From Isochrysis galbana (taxonomy: Eukaryota > Haptophyta > Isochrysidales > Isochrysidaceae): a stretch of 64,000 nt of DNA. Location: contig CM030931.1 of the NCBI GenBank assembly GCA_018136815.1, positions 11,462,612-11,526,611 of the forward strand, read 5' to 3'. Shown piece by piece: positions 33,787 through 46,079 of this stretch. The stretch's first letter is position 1. Every line of letters starts with the position of its first letter. Made by a program: the position numbers and the translations under genes. The notes beneath the pieces are model-generated. The model made no database searches. It worked only from the letters and a program-made list of their open reading frames with translations, and was not told the DNA's origin.

Positions 33787-34257
33787 TCGCTCTTGAGCTC
33801 TTGAGCACGGGCCTCAGTTCGAATAAGGGCTGGGTCGGGGGGAGAATTCTTTCTGAGAGATTTAATCCCTTAGCCTTTGACGGGGGGGAATACTGCGTTT
33901 GGTCCTGCATATGGGGGGTGAGTGTGTGGAGCACTTTTGGGTCCCCATATGGGGCATTTATAGTACTGTGCATTTCGGTACGAACTGTGCATATGAGCCC
34001 ACTTTATCTATTTATCTGGTGGCCGCTGCGTAGCCTTGGCCGAACACATCGATTCCATCGTGAGGCCTCGAGGTAGCAAGCTCGAGGAGGCGTGCCGCCA
34101 CCTTACATGTTGCTAGCATGGCATTATTGCTGCGTGCGGCGTCATCAAATTGGAAAGGGTGGATAGACACTCGAATAGACACACTTACTGCGGCTCTCTT
34201 CATCGGTAGTCCGCGGAAGTAATGCGACGGGTTGGCTGCAGTCGCAATTCCACCATA

Positions 34258-37089
34258 CTATCCTTGCTTGTACCTCGCGATTGAGCTAGTTCCGGCGTGT
34301 CCCCTAGTTTCCCCTTGCACAGGACGTCTCCCATGCTGTGACATCAGCTCCCCGCTCGAACCCGTTTGGCTGTGAGCTATGACATTCCCTGCGGGCAAAC
34401 GTCTTTGCTTGCGCTTATGCTGTACTTCCTTGACGGGACTAGTCTCAAGTGACAGCTTGACGGACGGCAACGCTGCGCTAGGCGGCGGCGGCGGCGCGAG
34501 ACTACTGCCGCTACTAGTGCTTGCGCTAGAGCTCTGTGCAGCGGTATACGCGGTGGCAGCAAATGGGCGCGGCCGCGATGGCGGGCGAAGCAACTGCAAT
34601 GTGGCGAGAAAGGCACACATCGAGACAATGAAGAGAAAGCAGAACGGGGAACACGCTATCCTCCGGAGTGTGCTGCGCCCGTTGGGATTAGCTGACGTGA
34701 TTGCTAGTGGTGTTCCACTGGAGCTAGCCGACGGCATACCCGGACAGAGCGCTCTCAAAGCAGCCATTAAGGTGGCAGCGGTGGCAAAGCATGACGAGCC
34801 GAGCGACGTTGCGAAAGGCGCGCTAAAGTCAAAAGGAAGCCCAATCAAACGGGAAGAGGAACGGCGAGAGCGAGCAAAAGGATTCGACATAGTGTAGCTA
34901 CTCCGCCGAGACATAGTAAGCGGTCTGGGCTCGGGTGGCGCAGGGCGGAGATGAGGATCGAGTAAAACGAGTATGGCAGAAACGTTGTCCGTAGATCCGC
35001 GGCGGATGCACTCATCCAAAAGATGCTCACATACCTGGAAGGCAGGGGGAGTGAAGTTTAATAGAGCCCAAACAAATGCTTGCTCTCTCGAATACTTGCA
35101 ACTTGGTCAAATCAAAGTCAAGGTCCAAGTGCAACTAAGACACTAAAGTGATGGACGTTGCCCGCACTCTTCCAAGTCCTTGCCGGAGCTCGTCAATATT
35201 TTCCGACGCCGTCGGCGAATTCGATACGCACCCGAGGCATGACAATACGAGACTGATCTGCTTGGGGGGGGGGGGGGAGGGGAGGTTGCAACATGCACTG
35301 CCTGACATCAAACTGCACTGAGATTCGAGCAGCTAACAATGCCGAATCTCCTCACTCCCTGGATCACACCCCTTAGGATCAACGCAACACCAGTTTCTTT
35401 CATGGTCTTGTCATCACAATGGCAAGCATTCGAGGGAGCGCAACCTAAACTTCCTAGGGACGGCTCATGCTCTTCAATGAAACTTTTGCTCTCCAATACG
35501 ACTAGGAAGGCCTCCTCTACAATTTTGCCCCGGTGCCGCGCAGGAAAGTGGGCTCTGCGGCTGTGATGCACATTCGATCAAGTGCAGTGCTGACGATGTT
35601 AACACTGTAGAGCCTTTTGCGTATCTCATATTGCCAGTCGCTCAGCCGCAACTTGCTCATGGCTAGCGCACCGCATCCTCAGAGGAAAGGACATCCCAGA
35701 CCCCATCACACGCAATGAGAAGAAAGCCGTCCGAGTTGATTATGCGACGAGTGGTGCATACATCTGCGACTGACGACACTGGTTGATGTGACCTGTGCAT
35801 ACGATTATGGCATGGAAGCGGGGTTACTCCTATGACTTGAGCATAGTCGCATCGATGGCTGGAGGCCATCGCGGTAAACGTAGTATATTGAGGAATAGCA
35901 GAATCGCTTGAGAGGTAGCAAATCGCGGCCACCAACGGTAGGCACGACATGCTTGACAAGGTGTAAGCGGCGACGTACGGAGCCAAATTGGGTACCGCCT
36001 TATGTCGGAAGTCGCCCAGAGCACGAGACAGTGCTAGATCACCATTTACCCTGGCGTCGATGACCTGAGCACCCGCACGTCTGATGGGCATGATCCGGAC
36101 GCGAGATAGAGTCAAATAAGGTAGTGGCCCGGTTATGAGGGATGGAGGGCTGGTGGAGAAACGTTTGGAGGAGATTGAAAGTGCAATTGACGGGCTTACG
36201 TGATGCGAAGGCGCTCCCCTTCGTCAGTCGGTTTATGATCATGTGAGAGCGGTTGTGCGGTCTTGTTGCGGCAAAGTACAGCTCGAGAGTCGCCTAGGTT
36301 AGCAACAGTAATCTCGGTACGAGAAACCTATCAGGCCAACCATGACAGTACTGAGTGGGAGCAGCTCAAGCACATAAGGCTTGCTCTTATTGCAAAGAAA
36401 CATAAGTGCAAGCACTGGCATAGATGCAGCCGTGTTTAGAAGTTCAATATTGATGAGGAGGCATGTGCCTCACCAGCGCAACTACTGCTGTGGTACCACA
36501 GCTCCAAGACCTCGACTGAAGCTTAAGATCTGCATCCATGGAGAGCAACGTCTCCGAAATCATGGCCTCTGTTTCTTTCGAAAGATCGGGCGGGTCTTTA
36601 GGATCGCCCACAGCCATACTCAGATGATTACTACCGTTCAGTTTAGCGTAACCGTCACCATTGATTGCTGTACCAATGCAAGAGGAGGTTGATCGCTTGG
36701 CGACCTCTGAGTGGTTCGCGCGCTGTGCCTGCTGGTCATGCTTCTGTTGGCCATGATGATGCAAGCGAAGACGGCGAGGCAGCTCGCGTGCAGCCCAGCG
36801 GGCGCAGAAGTCGCCCCCGTGGCCATCAAACACAGCAAAGCAAAATGTGGGGTTTGTTGCGTCAATGCACTCCTGCGAAGAAGGGCGAGCGGAAGCTGGG
36901 TTGCTGATGCGGGTGCCGAGGCTCTTGGCGCGGGACAGGGCAGAGTCTCACCGCCACCACTGCATCCTCCATGCTCGGCCTCCAGCCCTGCATCCCTGAG
37001 TGGGCCCAAGCCGACAGCACTTGTCGCCGGTCGTCTGAGTAGTGCCACGTTGCATCTGTCTGCTTGGCTGTCGTTAGCCGCCGCTTCAT
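34258..37089 (-). CDS. PP2C-type Ser/Thr phosphatase with C-terminal membrane segment
   Basis: Metal-dependent protein phosphatase. Exons: 37089-36952, 36872-36474, 36312-36200, 36080-35979, 35792-35672, probably a 21-nt microexon 35252-35232, and 35034-34258, for about 556 residues. Motifs in order: [19 protein letters not shown] (metal-binding Asp and Gly), [55 protein letters not shown] and [17 protein letters not shown]. After the catalytic core comes a Ser/Arg-rich linker, then a hydrophobic stretch [18 protein letters not shown] (about 427-447) and a basic, Ser/Pro-rich tail. The phosphatase may therefore be membrane anchored. The start is a guess: the first Met of the exon with the SMEDA motif, although the frame stays open upstream. 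The join around the microexon is the weakest part. Confidence 0.85.
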
Positions 37090-37334
37090 CTGAGCGGCAC
37101 GCGGGGACTTGGGAGGAGCGCACGCTACACCCAGCCTGCCTCGCGCGCGCGGGAAGGCGGCCGAAGAGAGCGAGCGCGACGCTCCACGCCGTCGGCGCCG
37201 CCCGACGGGCGCTTCTCGGCGGAGGACCGAAAGGGGAAGTAAGCAGCAAGAGACACATGTCCGAGTCGGTGGTTCGGTAAGTCGACGCCCCCCCTCCCGT
37301 CCCTCATATTGTAGCTGAACCAAGTACAAACATA

Positions 37335-37490
37335 GTAGGGCGGTCAAACAGCTACTTTAACTTCTAAGGGTGAAAATTGACCAAGTCAAGATTGAGGATG
37401 CATAACGAGATTTTTGGATATGGTGACCGGATAGGTGTAACTAGCACATATCCGGTGCCCTTTGGGCCCCAGACCCCCCACGGTAGACGG
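37335..37490 (-). mobile_element. inverted copy of the 1148-1298 repeat
   Basis: It starts GTAGGGCGGTCAAACAGC and runs in reverse through AAGTCAAGATTGAGG, ACCGGATAGGTGTAACTAGC and TGGGCCCCAGACCCCC. It lies 5' of the phosphatase gene. Confidence 0.7.
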
Positions 37491-37514
37491 TAGTCCCCAC
37501 AGCGATGCGTAACT

Positions 37515-37660
37515 GTCGCATCCGCGATCGACCTTTTTGTTTTAGAAGTTGTTTGCGTTTCTATGTTCCCTCCTTGCAGGCTAGCCACGAGTCACCGTCG
37601 CAGTGTCCTACATTCGTCCATTCGCCCTTGTTGCCCTCGCCTCCTTTGTCGCCTCCTTTG
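37515..37660 (+). mobile_element. terminus GTCGCATCCGCGATCGACC of a dispersed family
   Basis: The first 36 bp match the complement of 52058-52093, and the next 100 bp (CCTCCTTGCAGGCTAGCCAC, CCTACATTCG) match 51798-51840 in reverse. The copy at 51798-52093 contains an extra 189-bp insertion and this one does not, so this copy gives the empty site. Confidence 0.75.
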
Positions 37661-38109
37661 TCGCCTGCTTGCCCCTCACCTGGTTTACCTCCTTGCGTGC
37701 TCCTCGCGTTTTAGGCTAAGTCGCGTGATCAGGTATCGCCGGTGCAAGGAACCGCCCCCTTGTGTGACCCTGATTCCCCCTCAGGTGTTGGCCGTTGGAT
37801 TATACCGTGGCGCTATTTTACTTCGGTCTTCATCAAATCACTTAAGGGTTTTCGAAAGATTCCCTCCTTATTCCTGTGCGTAACTGTCGCCGCGTCGGAC
37901 ACGCACTCGAGTGCGGAGGCTCCGTTGCCGCCTCTCGACCCCGATCTTGAGCCGCCGCCCAGCCGCCCAGGCTGGACTTCTCCAAAGATCCCATCCCTCC
38001 TCCCCCGTCGACGACGGTGGCGGTGGAGCCGCTTTTCGCAGGCGGCTTGCCTTCATTTGGTCTCCTTTCACCTTTCACTCAGGGTTTCTTCCCCTCTCCG
38101 TGGGGACTC

Positions 38110-38688
38110 TCACCCTACCATGAGCCCCCCCGCGAGCACCCCGAAGGAGAGGCCCAGGAGCACCACGTACGCGACGAGAACAGCGTCGCCTTGGCTCGGC
38201 ATGAGGGCGCGCCCCGAGAGGGCCTGGTAGACGCCCACGCCGAGCACCGCGTAGCCCGTCCCCTTGTGCGCGACCCGCCACACGGCGCGACGCGTGGTGC
38301 GGGCGGCGGGCGGGCCGCGCACGAGCGCGTTGAGCGGCTGCAGCAGGGCGAGGGCGAAGGCGACGGTCCCGAGCGTGTGATGGGGGTGCGAGAAGTGGCG
38401 CCCTCGGGGCACCGACGCGACGGCGAGCGCGACGCCGGCGGCGGCCACCGCAAGGCCGCTTCCCTGAGAGAGCGGGGGGGGGGAGGGCGTTGTTGGGGTT
38501 TCCTCCCTTTTTTGGTGGGAGGGAGGGCCGGTGGGGGGCGCGAGGAGGGAGAAACACACCTGCACCACGCGATGCACACGGAGCCAGCGGCCGCCGGTGA
38601 GCCGGGAGCGCCAAGCCTCTCGCCGCTTCCCTTCCGTCCCTTCTGTTCCCAGCTGAGGCAGTGGTAACCTCGGATCCGTTAGTAACAA
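38110..38688 (-). CDS. cytochrome b561-like membrane domain, 3' part of gene
   Basis: Two exons are visible: about 38688-38560 and 38463-38110 (GTGCAG|GTGTGT to CTCAG|GGAAGC). The joined frame contains RWLRVHRVVQ, then GSGLAVAAAGVALAV, HFSHPHHTLGTVAFALALLQ, WRVAHKGTGYAVLGVG and two final hydrophobic segments. His spacing and the LQP motif match the b561 fold, in which paired His on successive helices hold two hemes for transmembrane electron transfer, as in DOMON-b561 and ferric-reductase proteins. The first helix of the domain and any N-terminal part are missing; upstream lies repeat sequence (38753-38815), so the gene may be truncated. Its 3' end is duplicated at 27176-27340. Confidence 0.6.
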   Translation of the reverse strand: MLLTDPRLPLPQLGTEGTEGKRREAWRSRLTGGRWLRVHRVVQVCFSLLAPPTGPPSHQKREETPTTPSPPPLSQGSGLAVAAAGVALAVASVPRGRHFSHPHHTLGTVAFALALLQPLNALVRGPPAARTTRRAVWRVAHKGTGYAVLGVGVYQALSGRALMPSQGDAVLVAYVVLLGLSFGVLAGGLMVG

Positions 38689-38752
38689 GAAAACAGAAAT
38701 CGCGCAAACGCATTATAAATAGTAATTAGCAAACAGGCCAGAAATCACTATC

Positions 38753-39640
38753 GCGGAGGGCCGACGTCCGACGCGAGCGCGGGCGGGCGTCGGACCGCTA
38801 ATCGACGCGTCCCCGGTGCAGCGTGCCTCGACCAGCCACAGCCATGCACGCAGGCTACCACGCTCAATGCGGCGGCTCGATTCACGCCCGAACCGAATAG
38901 GACCAGAGAAAAAGCTATAACAGACAACCTATTCATATACCCAGAGGGCAACGCCCCGAAAGCGATATACACCCTATACACGCTAGCTTCTAGCTTGGAG
39001 CTTGGAGATACATTATAACGGACTTCGACCGAATTCACTACGACGGCATCACATTCTCAAAAAGAGTCGGTCTTGGTAAGAATACTAGAAAGGTATACAA
39101 TTCTGAGCAAAGCACTACTCTTTGCCCACACGACAGACTCGGCTAGAACCGCCCAAGCGGGAATGGGCAGGCAACCGAAAAAAAGGATAGACACAAATGA
39201 CTTTTACCCCTTATACACGGTCGACGACAACAAACATCTAACGCCCAGCACGGAACTTATCGCACTCGCCTCCAAGCTGGGGGCGGCACACATCGTAGAG
39301 CGTAGAGCGCTCCAGAGAACCAGACAAATGAACAATATAACTCGGGAGCACCCAACTCGCGTAAGACGCGGCTACACCGCAGCCAGACCTCAAGAAAAAA
39401 CCCAGCGTAACCTCCCCAGAGACTCCAAAAAATGGCATCACGTTCAACAGGCCTGCCCCAAAGCCGCACTCCGAACCAGGCTCTTGGTAGTGCACCAGAG
39501 TCGGACCCCGGAAACCGAAGACAAAGGAATGAAGGGGGGAGAGGGAGGAGGTGGAGAGAGGGGATGTAAGGGCGGTGTCGTGTCAGTGACAGGGTAACCT
39601 AGGACTAGTAGGCGTGTAGCCCGGAATCTTCAGATTTTTT
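38753..39640 (-). mobile_element. repeat block ending in the TAGTAGG..GTAGCCC terminus
   Basis: 38753-38815 matches 1010-1090 inverted. 39440-39560 matches 3650-3760 inverted, and 39605-39640 (TAGTAGGCGTGTAGCCCGGA, ATCTTCAGAT) is the family end. A plus-strand frame from 39073 to 39597 is open but has no recognised domain; it may be a decayed element protein. Confidence 0.55.
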
Positions 39641-39769
39641 TTAGCCACATACACCGGACGAGCCATGCGCAAACCGTGCACACCCCCATCACGGGGGAGG
39701 GGCTCCGTTGCCGATGAAGGCTACGGACCACAGCACTAAGGTTATACCCGCACTACAAGAAAAACTCTA

Positions 39770-39885
39770 ACGGGGAGAGGGGGGGAGGGGGGGAGAGGGG
39801 GGGAGGGGGGAGGGGGGGGGGGGGGTGAGGGGAGGGGAGAGGGGGAGAGGGGGAAGGGGAGGGGGAGAGGGGGGGGAGAGTGGGG
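39770..39885. promoter_or_regulatory. G-tract region upstream of glycyl-tRNA synthetase
   Basis: Continuous GGGGGA-type repeats lie 360-470 bp before the start codon, similar in position and composition to the other gene 5' regions. Confidence 0.35.
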
Positions 39886-40242
39886 TGCGGCCGAGATCTG
39901 GCGCGCTCGCTCGCGGGGACGCCTCCGACCTCTCTCTCTTCCTCTCTCGCCCTCTCTTCTCAACATCCTCGCGCCGTAACTCTCTCTCACACACAGTCAG
40001 CCATCTCCCCCTTCAGATCCCTATATTGTCCCGGATTATTCATGTATGAAATGGTGAGCAGCCGGCTGCGCCCTCGAAAGGAAAGTGCAGAAAGGGAGAG
40101 AGAGAGAGAACAACGGGTGTGTGTAGGGAGGGAGGGGGCTATGTGAGACCTCCGTATCCCATCAAACCTAGGCTTGAGTCTCACGTAAACGCCAGGTCTC
40201 CTCCCGAGTGTAGCGTGGGTGCCGTCGCTTGAGCGTCGCCCC

Positions 40243-43200
40243 ATGTCCCGCCGCGTGGTGGCCACGATGCTGCTCGCCGTGCCCGCGCTCGCGCTCATGC
40301 CTGCAGCGGCACGTCGCAGCGCGCGCGGGATGATGCGGGCCACCACCCGTGCTGCTGCTCCCGCCGCCGAGCCCCTCGCCTCGCCCGTCGTCGCGATGGA
40401 TGAGCTGACTTCTCTCGCAAAGCGCCGCGGCTTTATCTTCCAGTCCTCCGAGATCTATGGAGGCTTCGCAGGATTCTACGATTACGGGCCGCTGGGCGTC
40501 GAGCTGCGCAATAACATTAAGCGTGCCTGGTGGAAGGACTTCGTCCACAAGCGCGAGGATGTCGTCGGTCTCGACTCGTCCATCATCGGATCGCCCGCCG
40601 TGTGGAAGGCCTCCGGCCATGTCGACGGCTTCTCCGACCCGATGGTCGACTGCAAGGAGTCGAAGCTGCGCTTCCGTGCCGATCAGCTCTTCTGGACTAA
40701 GGCCGAGGTGAGCTTGGACGGCAAAATCCTACCTCGCGGGCGCACGTGATGGTTTTGCCCCGCTGCATGCGCTCTGTGTTGAGCGGCCTGCCAGGGTTGG
40801 TGCACGCCTTTGGATTCACCCGCGTGCGTGCATGGCGCAGCACATCGCCCAGCTGGCTGGTCGTGACCTGGCTGGCTTGCCCTTACTACTTCAGGTTGAT
40901 GGCGAGCTCCTCGGCTATATCTCTCTGCTCGAGTCCGTCGACATGGACGAGCAGGCTCTGAAGGCAGCCACCAAGATGAAAATGAAGGCAAAGAAGCAGG
41001 GTGAACTCACACTGACGGTGCTCAAGGACTACACCGAGGCGACAGAGGATGAGCAGGCGAGCATTCAACCGTGTGGGCGTATGCTTTGTGCGACGGTGGT
41101 CGTGCGCGCCCGCTGTACGCCATATCTGCGCAATCATGGCTAGAATTGTGTACTTGCAACCAAGCCAAGACGGCCCAATGCGGTTGCGAGCCCTAGGTGT
41201 GCCTACAGAGTCAAGCTGCCTATCATCAGGGTCTTGCGGACTCGAGCCACACATGCTGATTCGCCACTGCCTCTTGACCTTCCTCAGAAACTGATTCCGT
41301 CGCCGGAAACGGGGACGCCGGGAGCTCTCACTGCACCTAGGGATTTCAACCTCATGTTCCAGACCAATGTGGGTGCGCAGACTGACTCGTCGTCTGTCGC
41401 ATACTTGCGGTACGTGCCCGCTAGCCCAGGCTTGGTCTCGCAAAGACTAGCACTAAGTGAGACTAGGGAGTTCGCTGGTAGGATTCCCGGTGGCATCTCC
41501 AAGCTAGTGGTCGCATCCATAGAGGTAGGCATATGGCCTGCCCATGGTGACAACCTTGGCAAAGCCAACTTCCGGAATTGGCACGTGGATGGTACGAACT
41601 TGTTATAACCTTGTCCCAGAGCGTGCCCGTGCGAGGTCGTGTGGCTGAATGTCCCCGTTCATGCCTTGCTCCAGCCCGGAGACTGCGCAAGGCATCTTCA
41701 CGAACTTCAAGAACGTGGTATCGACTGGCCGCGTCAAGGTGCCCTTTGGTATTGCGCAGATTGGCAAGGCGTTCCGCAATGAGATTACACCCCGGAACTT
41801 CATCTTCCGCTCGCGTGAGTTTGAACAGATGGAGATTGAGTGAGCCGGATTCCCCCCTCAGACTAATCCCCCCCTTCTATCACGACCCATGCCTCTTGCC
41901 AAGAGGGTTGCCCTCGTTACCACGCGAACTCCCTTGAAAGAGTTGCACGCACTCCAAGCATGAGTCTCCCAAGCCAGTGGGGGCATTCATCAGCGCGCAC
42001 TGACTTAATTCCACAACCTGCCTCACAGGTACTTCATTCCACCGGACGAGGACTCGTGGGTCAAATTTCACCAAGAGTGGATCAACACGGCGCGCACATG
42101 GCTCGAGTCCATCGGGCTGCGCAAAGACCTGCTCTCCTTCGACGTCCATTCGGATGATTCGTTGGCGCATTACGCACGCGCGTGCACCGACGTCATGTTC
42201 ACATTCCCTTTCGGCACCCAGGTGCATACTCATCATGTCCCGTGAATGGCGACACGCGCCACCGGCAAATGGAGATGGCAAGCTTTCGGGCTAAATAATT
42301 CATAATAAATCTCGTCTGCCTCAATCATCCTCACCTGTAATTGCTTTTCTCAGGAGCTGCAAGGTATCGCTGCTCGCGGCAACTATGATTTGCGACAGCA
42401 TGCCGATGCTTCGGGAAAGTCGATGGAGTACTACGACGAGGTGAGCGTTGCCGTGATCGTTGCCACGGCTCACCGCCGTCGAACATCAGCTTGAATCCGC
42501 CGCTTGGAGATGCTTCAAGCGCCTACGCTTGTTGCAATCCTCGACATGCCCGTGGCTCACCTGAGGTCCCCCCACCCTTTCATTAGGCCACGAAGGAGCG
42601 CTACGTCCCGCACGTCATCGAGCCTTCTATTGGCGTCGACCGCCTGATGCTGGCCGTCCTTACTTCCGCTTACACAGTTGATGAGGTGATGCGCGCCACG
42701 CAAAAATAGTTCGCAGAGCATGCTCTTGGCGTCTAGGCTGAGTGATACTACAAAGCATTCATTGTTCTGGCCGCGGGGCTGGCGGCCACGCCGAGTTTTG
42801 GCAGGGCACGCTTGCCAATGTCGCACTCCACGCTGCTCTTCCCTCACCATCTATCTGCCCTACGGCCATTGCTCTTCTCTAGGTGGGAGGCGAGGAGCGC
42901 ACGTTGTTGAAGTTTCATCCGCGCCTTGCGCCCGTTAAGGCTGCTGTGCTGCCTTTGGTGAAGAATAAGCCAGAGCTCTTGGAGAAAGCGCGCGCCGTTT
43001 ACGATCGGCTCCAGCGTCGCTACTTTGTGGAATTCGATACTGCCGGCGCCATCGGCCGACGCTATCGCCGCAATGATGAGGTGCGTCCAAGACCAGCAAC
43101 CCTTTGTTCGAATCCCCCTAGTTCCAAACCAGGGCAGAATCAAGCATTTGGCGCACGACCGGAGCCACATCTGTCGGGAGTCCTCCGACCATCGTATGAC

Positions 43201-43483
43201 TGACGGCACACCCGATACCTTGATCTTCATGTCTCAGTAGTACTTCATATTTACGCCCAACCTGTTAACCTTCTAAAAGCGGTGTAGGCTTTACCCAACA
43301 TATACTGATTTTTGTCTGTCTACGTGCCTTACAACTCAGGTGGGCACTCCATACTGCATTACCGTTGACTTCCAGACGCTTGAGGATGACACTGTTACGC
43401 TACGCGACCGCGACACCACCGAGCAACGTCGGGTGACCGTATCGGAGCTTCTCGACTTTATGGAAGAGCAAATTGACGCATAG
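40243..43483 (+). CDS. GARS: glycyl-tRNA synthetase, bacterial-like alpha2 type, probably organelle-targeted
   Basis: Nine exons: 40243-40707, 40895-41056, 41288-41409, 41675-41839, 42029-42221, 42354-42440, 42587-42685, 42883-43080 and 43340-43483, giving 544 residues. It charges tRNA-Gly (EC 6.1.1.14). The N-terminus is a hydrophobic then Arg/Ala-rich leader ([20 protein letters not shown]), which suggests import into plastid or mitochondrion. The class II core starts at [20 protein letters not shown]. Motif 2 region: [20 protein letters not shown]; motif 3: [10 protein letters not shown]. The C-terminal anticodon-binding domain starts at [16 protein letters not shown]. The second intron fits best as GC-AG (GAGCAG|GCGAGC to CCTCAG|AAACTG); no GT donor there restores the phase. 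The sequence between exons 2 and 3 is the least conserved part of the model. Confidence 0.92.
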
Positions 43484-43718
43484 ACTATTCGTTGTGCGGC
43501 GTGATAGCTTTGCGAGAGCACAATCGAGTGTTCCGTCTGTCCATTCCGTGTCTTTGTCTCCATCACTTGTCGCTTACAATAAGCTCAGTTTGGGAGACAC
43601 GAGGGTCAATCTCGGGATGTACCTTTGTGCCTCGTTCGATTGTTTGCTGATGAGCGTGGGGATCTAGAGCTACTTTATCCACCCGGAATTTGCTTCTACT
43701 TGAGCTCAGCCTAGAGAA

Positions 43719-43860
43719 AGGGCGGTCAAACATTTTGTGCTATTACTAGAGGTGACGACTAGCAGTTTAAGTTTATACTTAAGGTGTCGTTCCGTCAATC
43801 ATGGTGTCGCGGGTAAAGGGGGGGCCTTGTAAACTTTCCCCTGGTACGTTCCGTTATTAG
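43719..43860. mobile_element. repeat termini
   Basis: AGGGCGGTCAAACA (43719-43732) matches the family end at 37335 and others. Shortly after, TAAGTTTATACTTAAGGTGT (43768 onward) and GTCGTTCCGTCAAT recur at 59493-59511 (AAGGTGTCGTTCCGTCAAT). Non-coding. Confidence 0.5.
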
Positions 43861-44379
43861 GTCTCCCGCCGCGCGACTCCCTCTCCGTCGCCGCGCCCCA
43901 GTTCCCCTTTTTTCCCGTATCGTCCCGTATCGGTCCGCCCTCCCCCTCTCCTCTCCTCTCCCCGACTCCCCCGCGGAAGCCCTCTCCCCCCTCTCCCCTC
44001 CCGTCTCTCCCCGAGTGTTCCTTGAGTTTCCGGCCCCCTTTTGTCTATTTCTTTCCCGCGCGATTCCCTTCCCCCCGCGCGTGACGTTTTCCCTCCGTGT
44101 CTTGGTCTTGACTACGCTCTGCGCCACCGCTCGAGCGCCCTCTGTGCCCCCTCGTCCGTCCTCCGTCCCCGTTCTCGTGCTGCTGCGCCCCGTGATGGCC
44201 GAGAGCGCGCCCATGTCTTCGGCCCCGTCCCCGCGCGCTTCCTCGGCTCCCCGTTGCCCCCCCCCCCATGCTCCAATCGGGCCATACTTCTCATGTTACA
44301 GTTCATCCTCCACTCACACCCAGTCGGCACCACAGCCACAGCTCCATACGACCCTTCACACATGGGACATCAATCGAAT

Positions 44380-44760
44380 GGAGCCATCAAATGTCCATAT
44401 AGTTATTTATACAACAATATTCACACATGACTCATTCTCGATGTTTAACACCTACGGCGCGCGCTTTCAGGTTGGGCTAATTTTGGCATTCAGTCCCTGG
44501 GCGTGCAATATCACAATTATACCAGGTGCACGCCGTGCGTGCCGATGTGCATCGGGGACGCTGTGCGTGCGCATGTCGACTGGTTTCTCTGCGGTACCCT
44601 CCAATTACGTAAACATGCAATATAAGAGGATATCTCACGGGGCACGTGTGATGAGTTGCAATCACCCATGTGCACGCCGTGCCGCAGCATTCCCCCCCCC
44701 TTGCTCAAGCGGCAGAGTTTCTGGTGCGGTGTGCATAGGGCGTTGTCTTCCGAAAAGACG
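44380..44760. repeat. GCACGCCGTGC-type palindromic repeats, copy near 44.5 kb
   Basis: The sequence from GGGACATCAATCGAA through GTGCACGCCGTGCGTGC, ATTACGTAAAC, ATATAAGAG and GTGATGAGTTGCAATCAC parallels 59515-60110, including order and spacing. ATATAAGAG could be a TATA box of the repeated unit. No gene is called. Confidence 0.6.
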
Positions 44761-45505
44761 CCGACTTGTGAGCTTTTCAATATGAAGTGGCCATCCGGAA
44801 GTGCCCGCGATGTCGGGTAGAGCGCCTGTCTTTCCCATGGTCGACAAGTGAAACGGGCGGGTGACGGATTGGAGGTCATGGATGGAACAGGAGGGACCGA
44901 ACGGGACGGAAGGTAGGCGGCGACAGGCACGGCATTTTGGCCATTGGCGGGCGGGACGGGCAGACCATCTTCCATGGTTGGAAGATGGATGGCGGGCAGT
45001 GGCGAGGGCGAGCGCGAAGACGGAGCGGACATAGCGGATAGCGAGGGTGAGTGGGTGAGTGAGTGGATTTGGTGTGGTGTTGTAAGATTGCTGGTTACGA
45101 CTGAGCGAGAGCGAGAGCGAAAACGAGGGAGCGAGGAGCGACTGGGACGAGGGACGAGGGCGACAGAGGCCGACAGGATACCAATCCGATGAGTCCGACA
45201 ACAATCCGAGACACGCACACTTGACTTTCACCCAACATTCCTCCACACTAACGCATCTTTCTCCACTTGGGCGGGGAAGACACAGAAGGAAGGAAACAAG
45301 GAAGAGAAAGCCGACAAGAGAGCGATGATGCGACGGAAGAGCCGACGGCGAACGGCGGTTACCGCGAACGAGCAGATAGAAAGTAAGGAGGGAATCTACG
45401 AGCGTAAACCGGAAGGAGAGAGAGGGTAGGCTTCGCGCGGGGGAAAGGTCCGCAACGACGAACACCTACGACGAGAGCGAGAACGAGCGCGGGGGAACGA
45501 CAGCA

Positions 45506-45712
45506 AGGAGGGACCAAAGGCAGAGCAAGGCCCAAGGTGCAAAGGAGCGAAACAGGAGCGAGACAGGCCACAAAGGGGCGCAACGGCAAGGAGCGAGGGG
45601 CGAGTTACGGGTGAAGAGTTCTACAAGTTACGAGTAAAACTCCGCGGCAACAAGAACGACTGGGCTCGAAGACGCCTAAGGTCGGAAGTCGATCGCGGAT
45701 GCGACAGCGGGC
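45506..45712 (+). mobile_element. copy of the 5597-5802 repeat
   Basis: Nearly identical to 5597-5802 and ending in AAGTCGATCGCGGATGCGAC. Upstream sequence (44880-45500), purine-rich with GAGAGCGA runs, resembles the 14833 family only loosely. Confidence 0.75.
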
Positions 45713-46079
45713 TGCGGCGCCGATCTGGCGCGTCTCTCGATCTCGTGAACCGAGTCGCAGCCGATCTCTCATCGCCCTCTCGATCTCATTTTGTCGCCCT
45801 TGTCTCCACAGACCGATGGACCGACGGACGTCACCCTGGGACGAAATGCATCCTGGAGACTACTGAGGAATCACTTGCCTTTGCTGCTTTGAAGCAAACG
45901 GAGTTGAAACTGCGTGAAGTCTTCCAAAGACGTCGCCATCCGCCCGGCGAGCTGGCCATGGGCGTGCAAGGGCGGGCGTCGGCAGTCTGACGCCCACATG
46001 GTTGCATTCTTCAACTCGGGCGCAGTGGGCATGGTTGCATTCTTCAACAAGGGCTCTGGTTACGTTTTGCGTTTTGTTG

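Noticed and set aside
39073-39597. 174-codon frame as a gene of its own
   Set aside because: Its second half is the inverted copy of the 3650-3760 repeat, so it is repeat-derived.
43080-43140. TGTTCGAATCC resembling a tRNA B box
   Set aside because: It lies in a glycyl-tRNA synthetase intron; there is no matching A box or acceptor stem in the flanking 80 bases.
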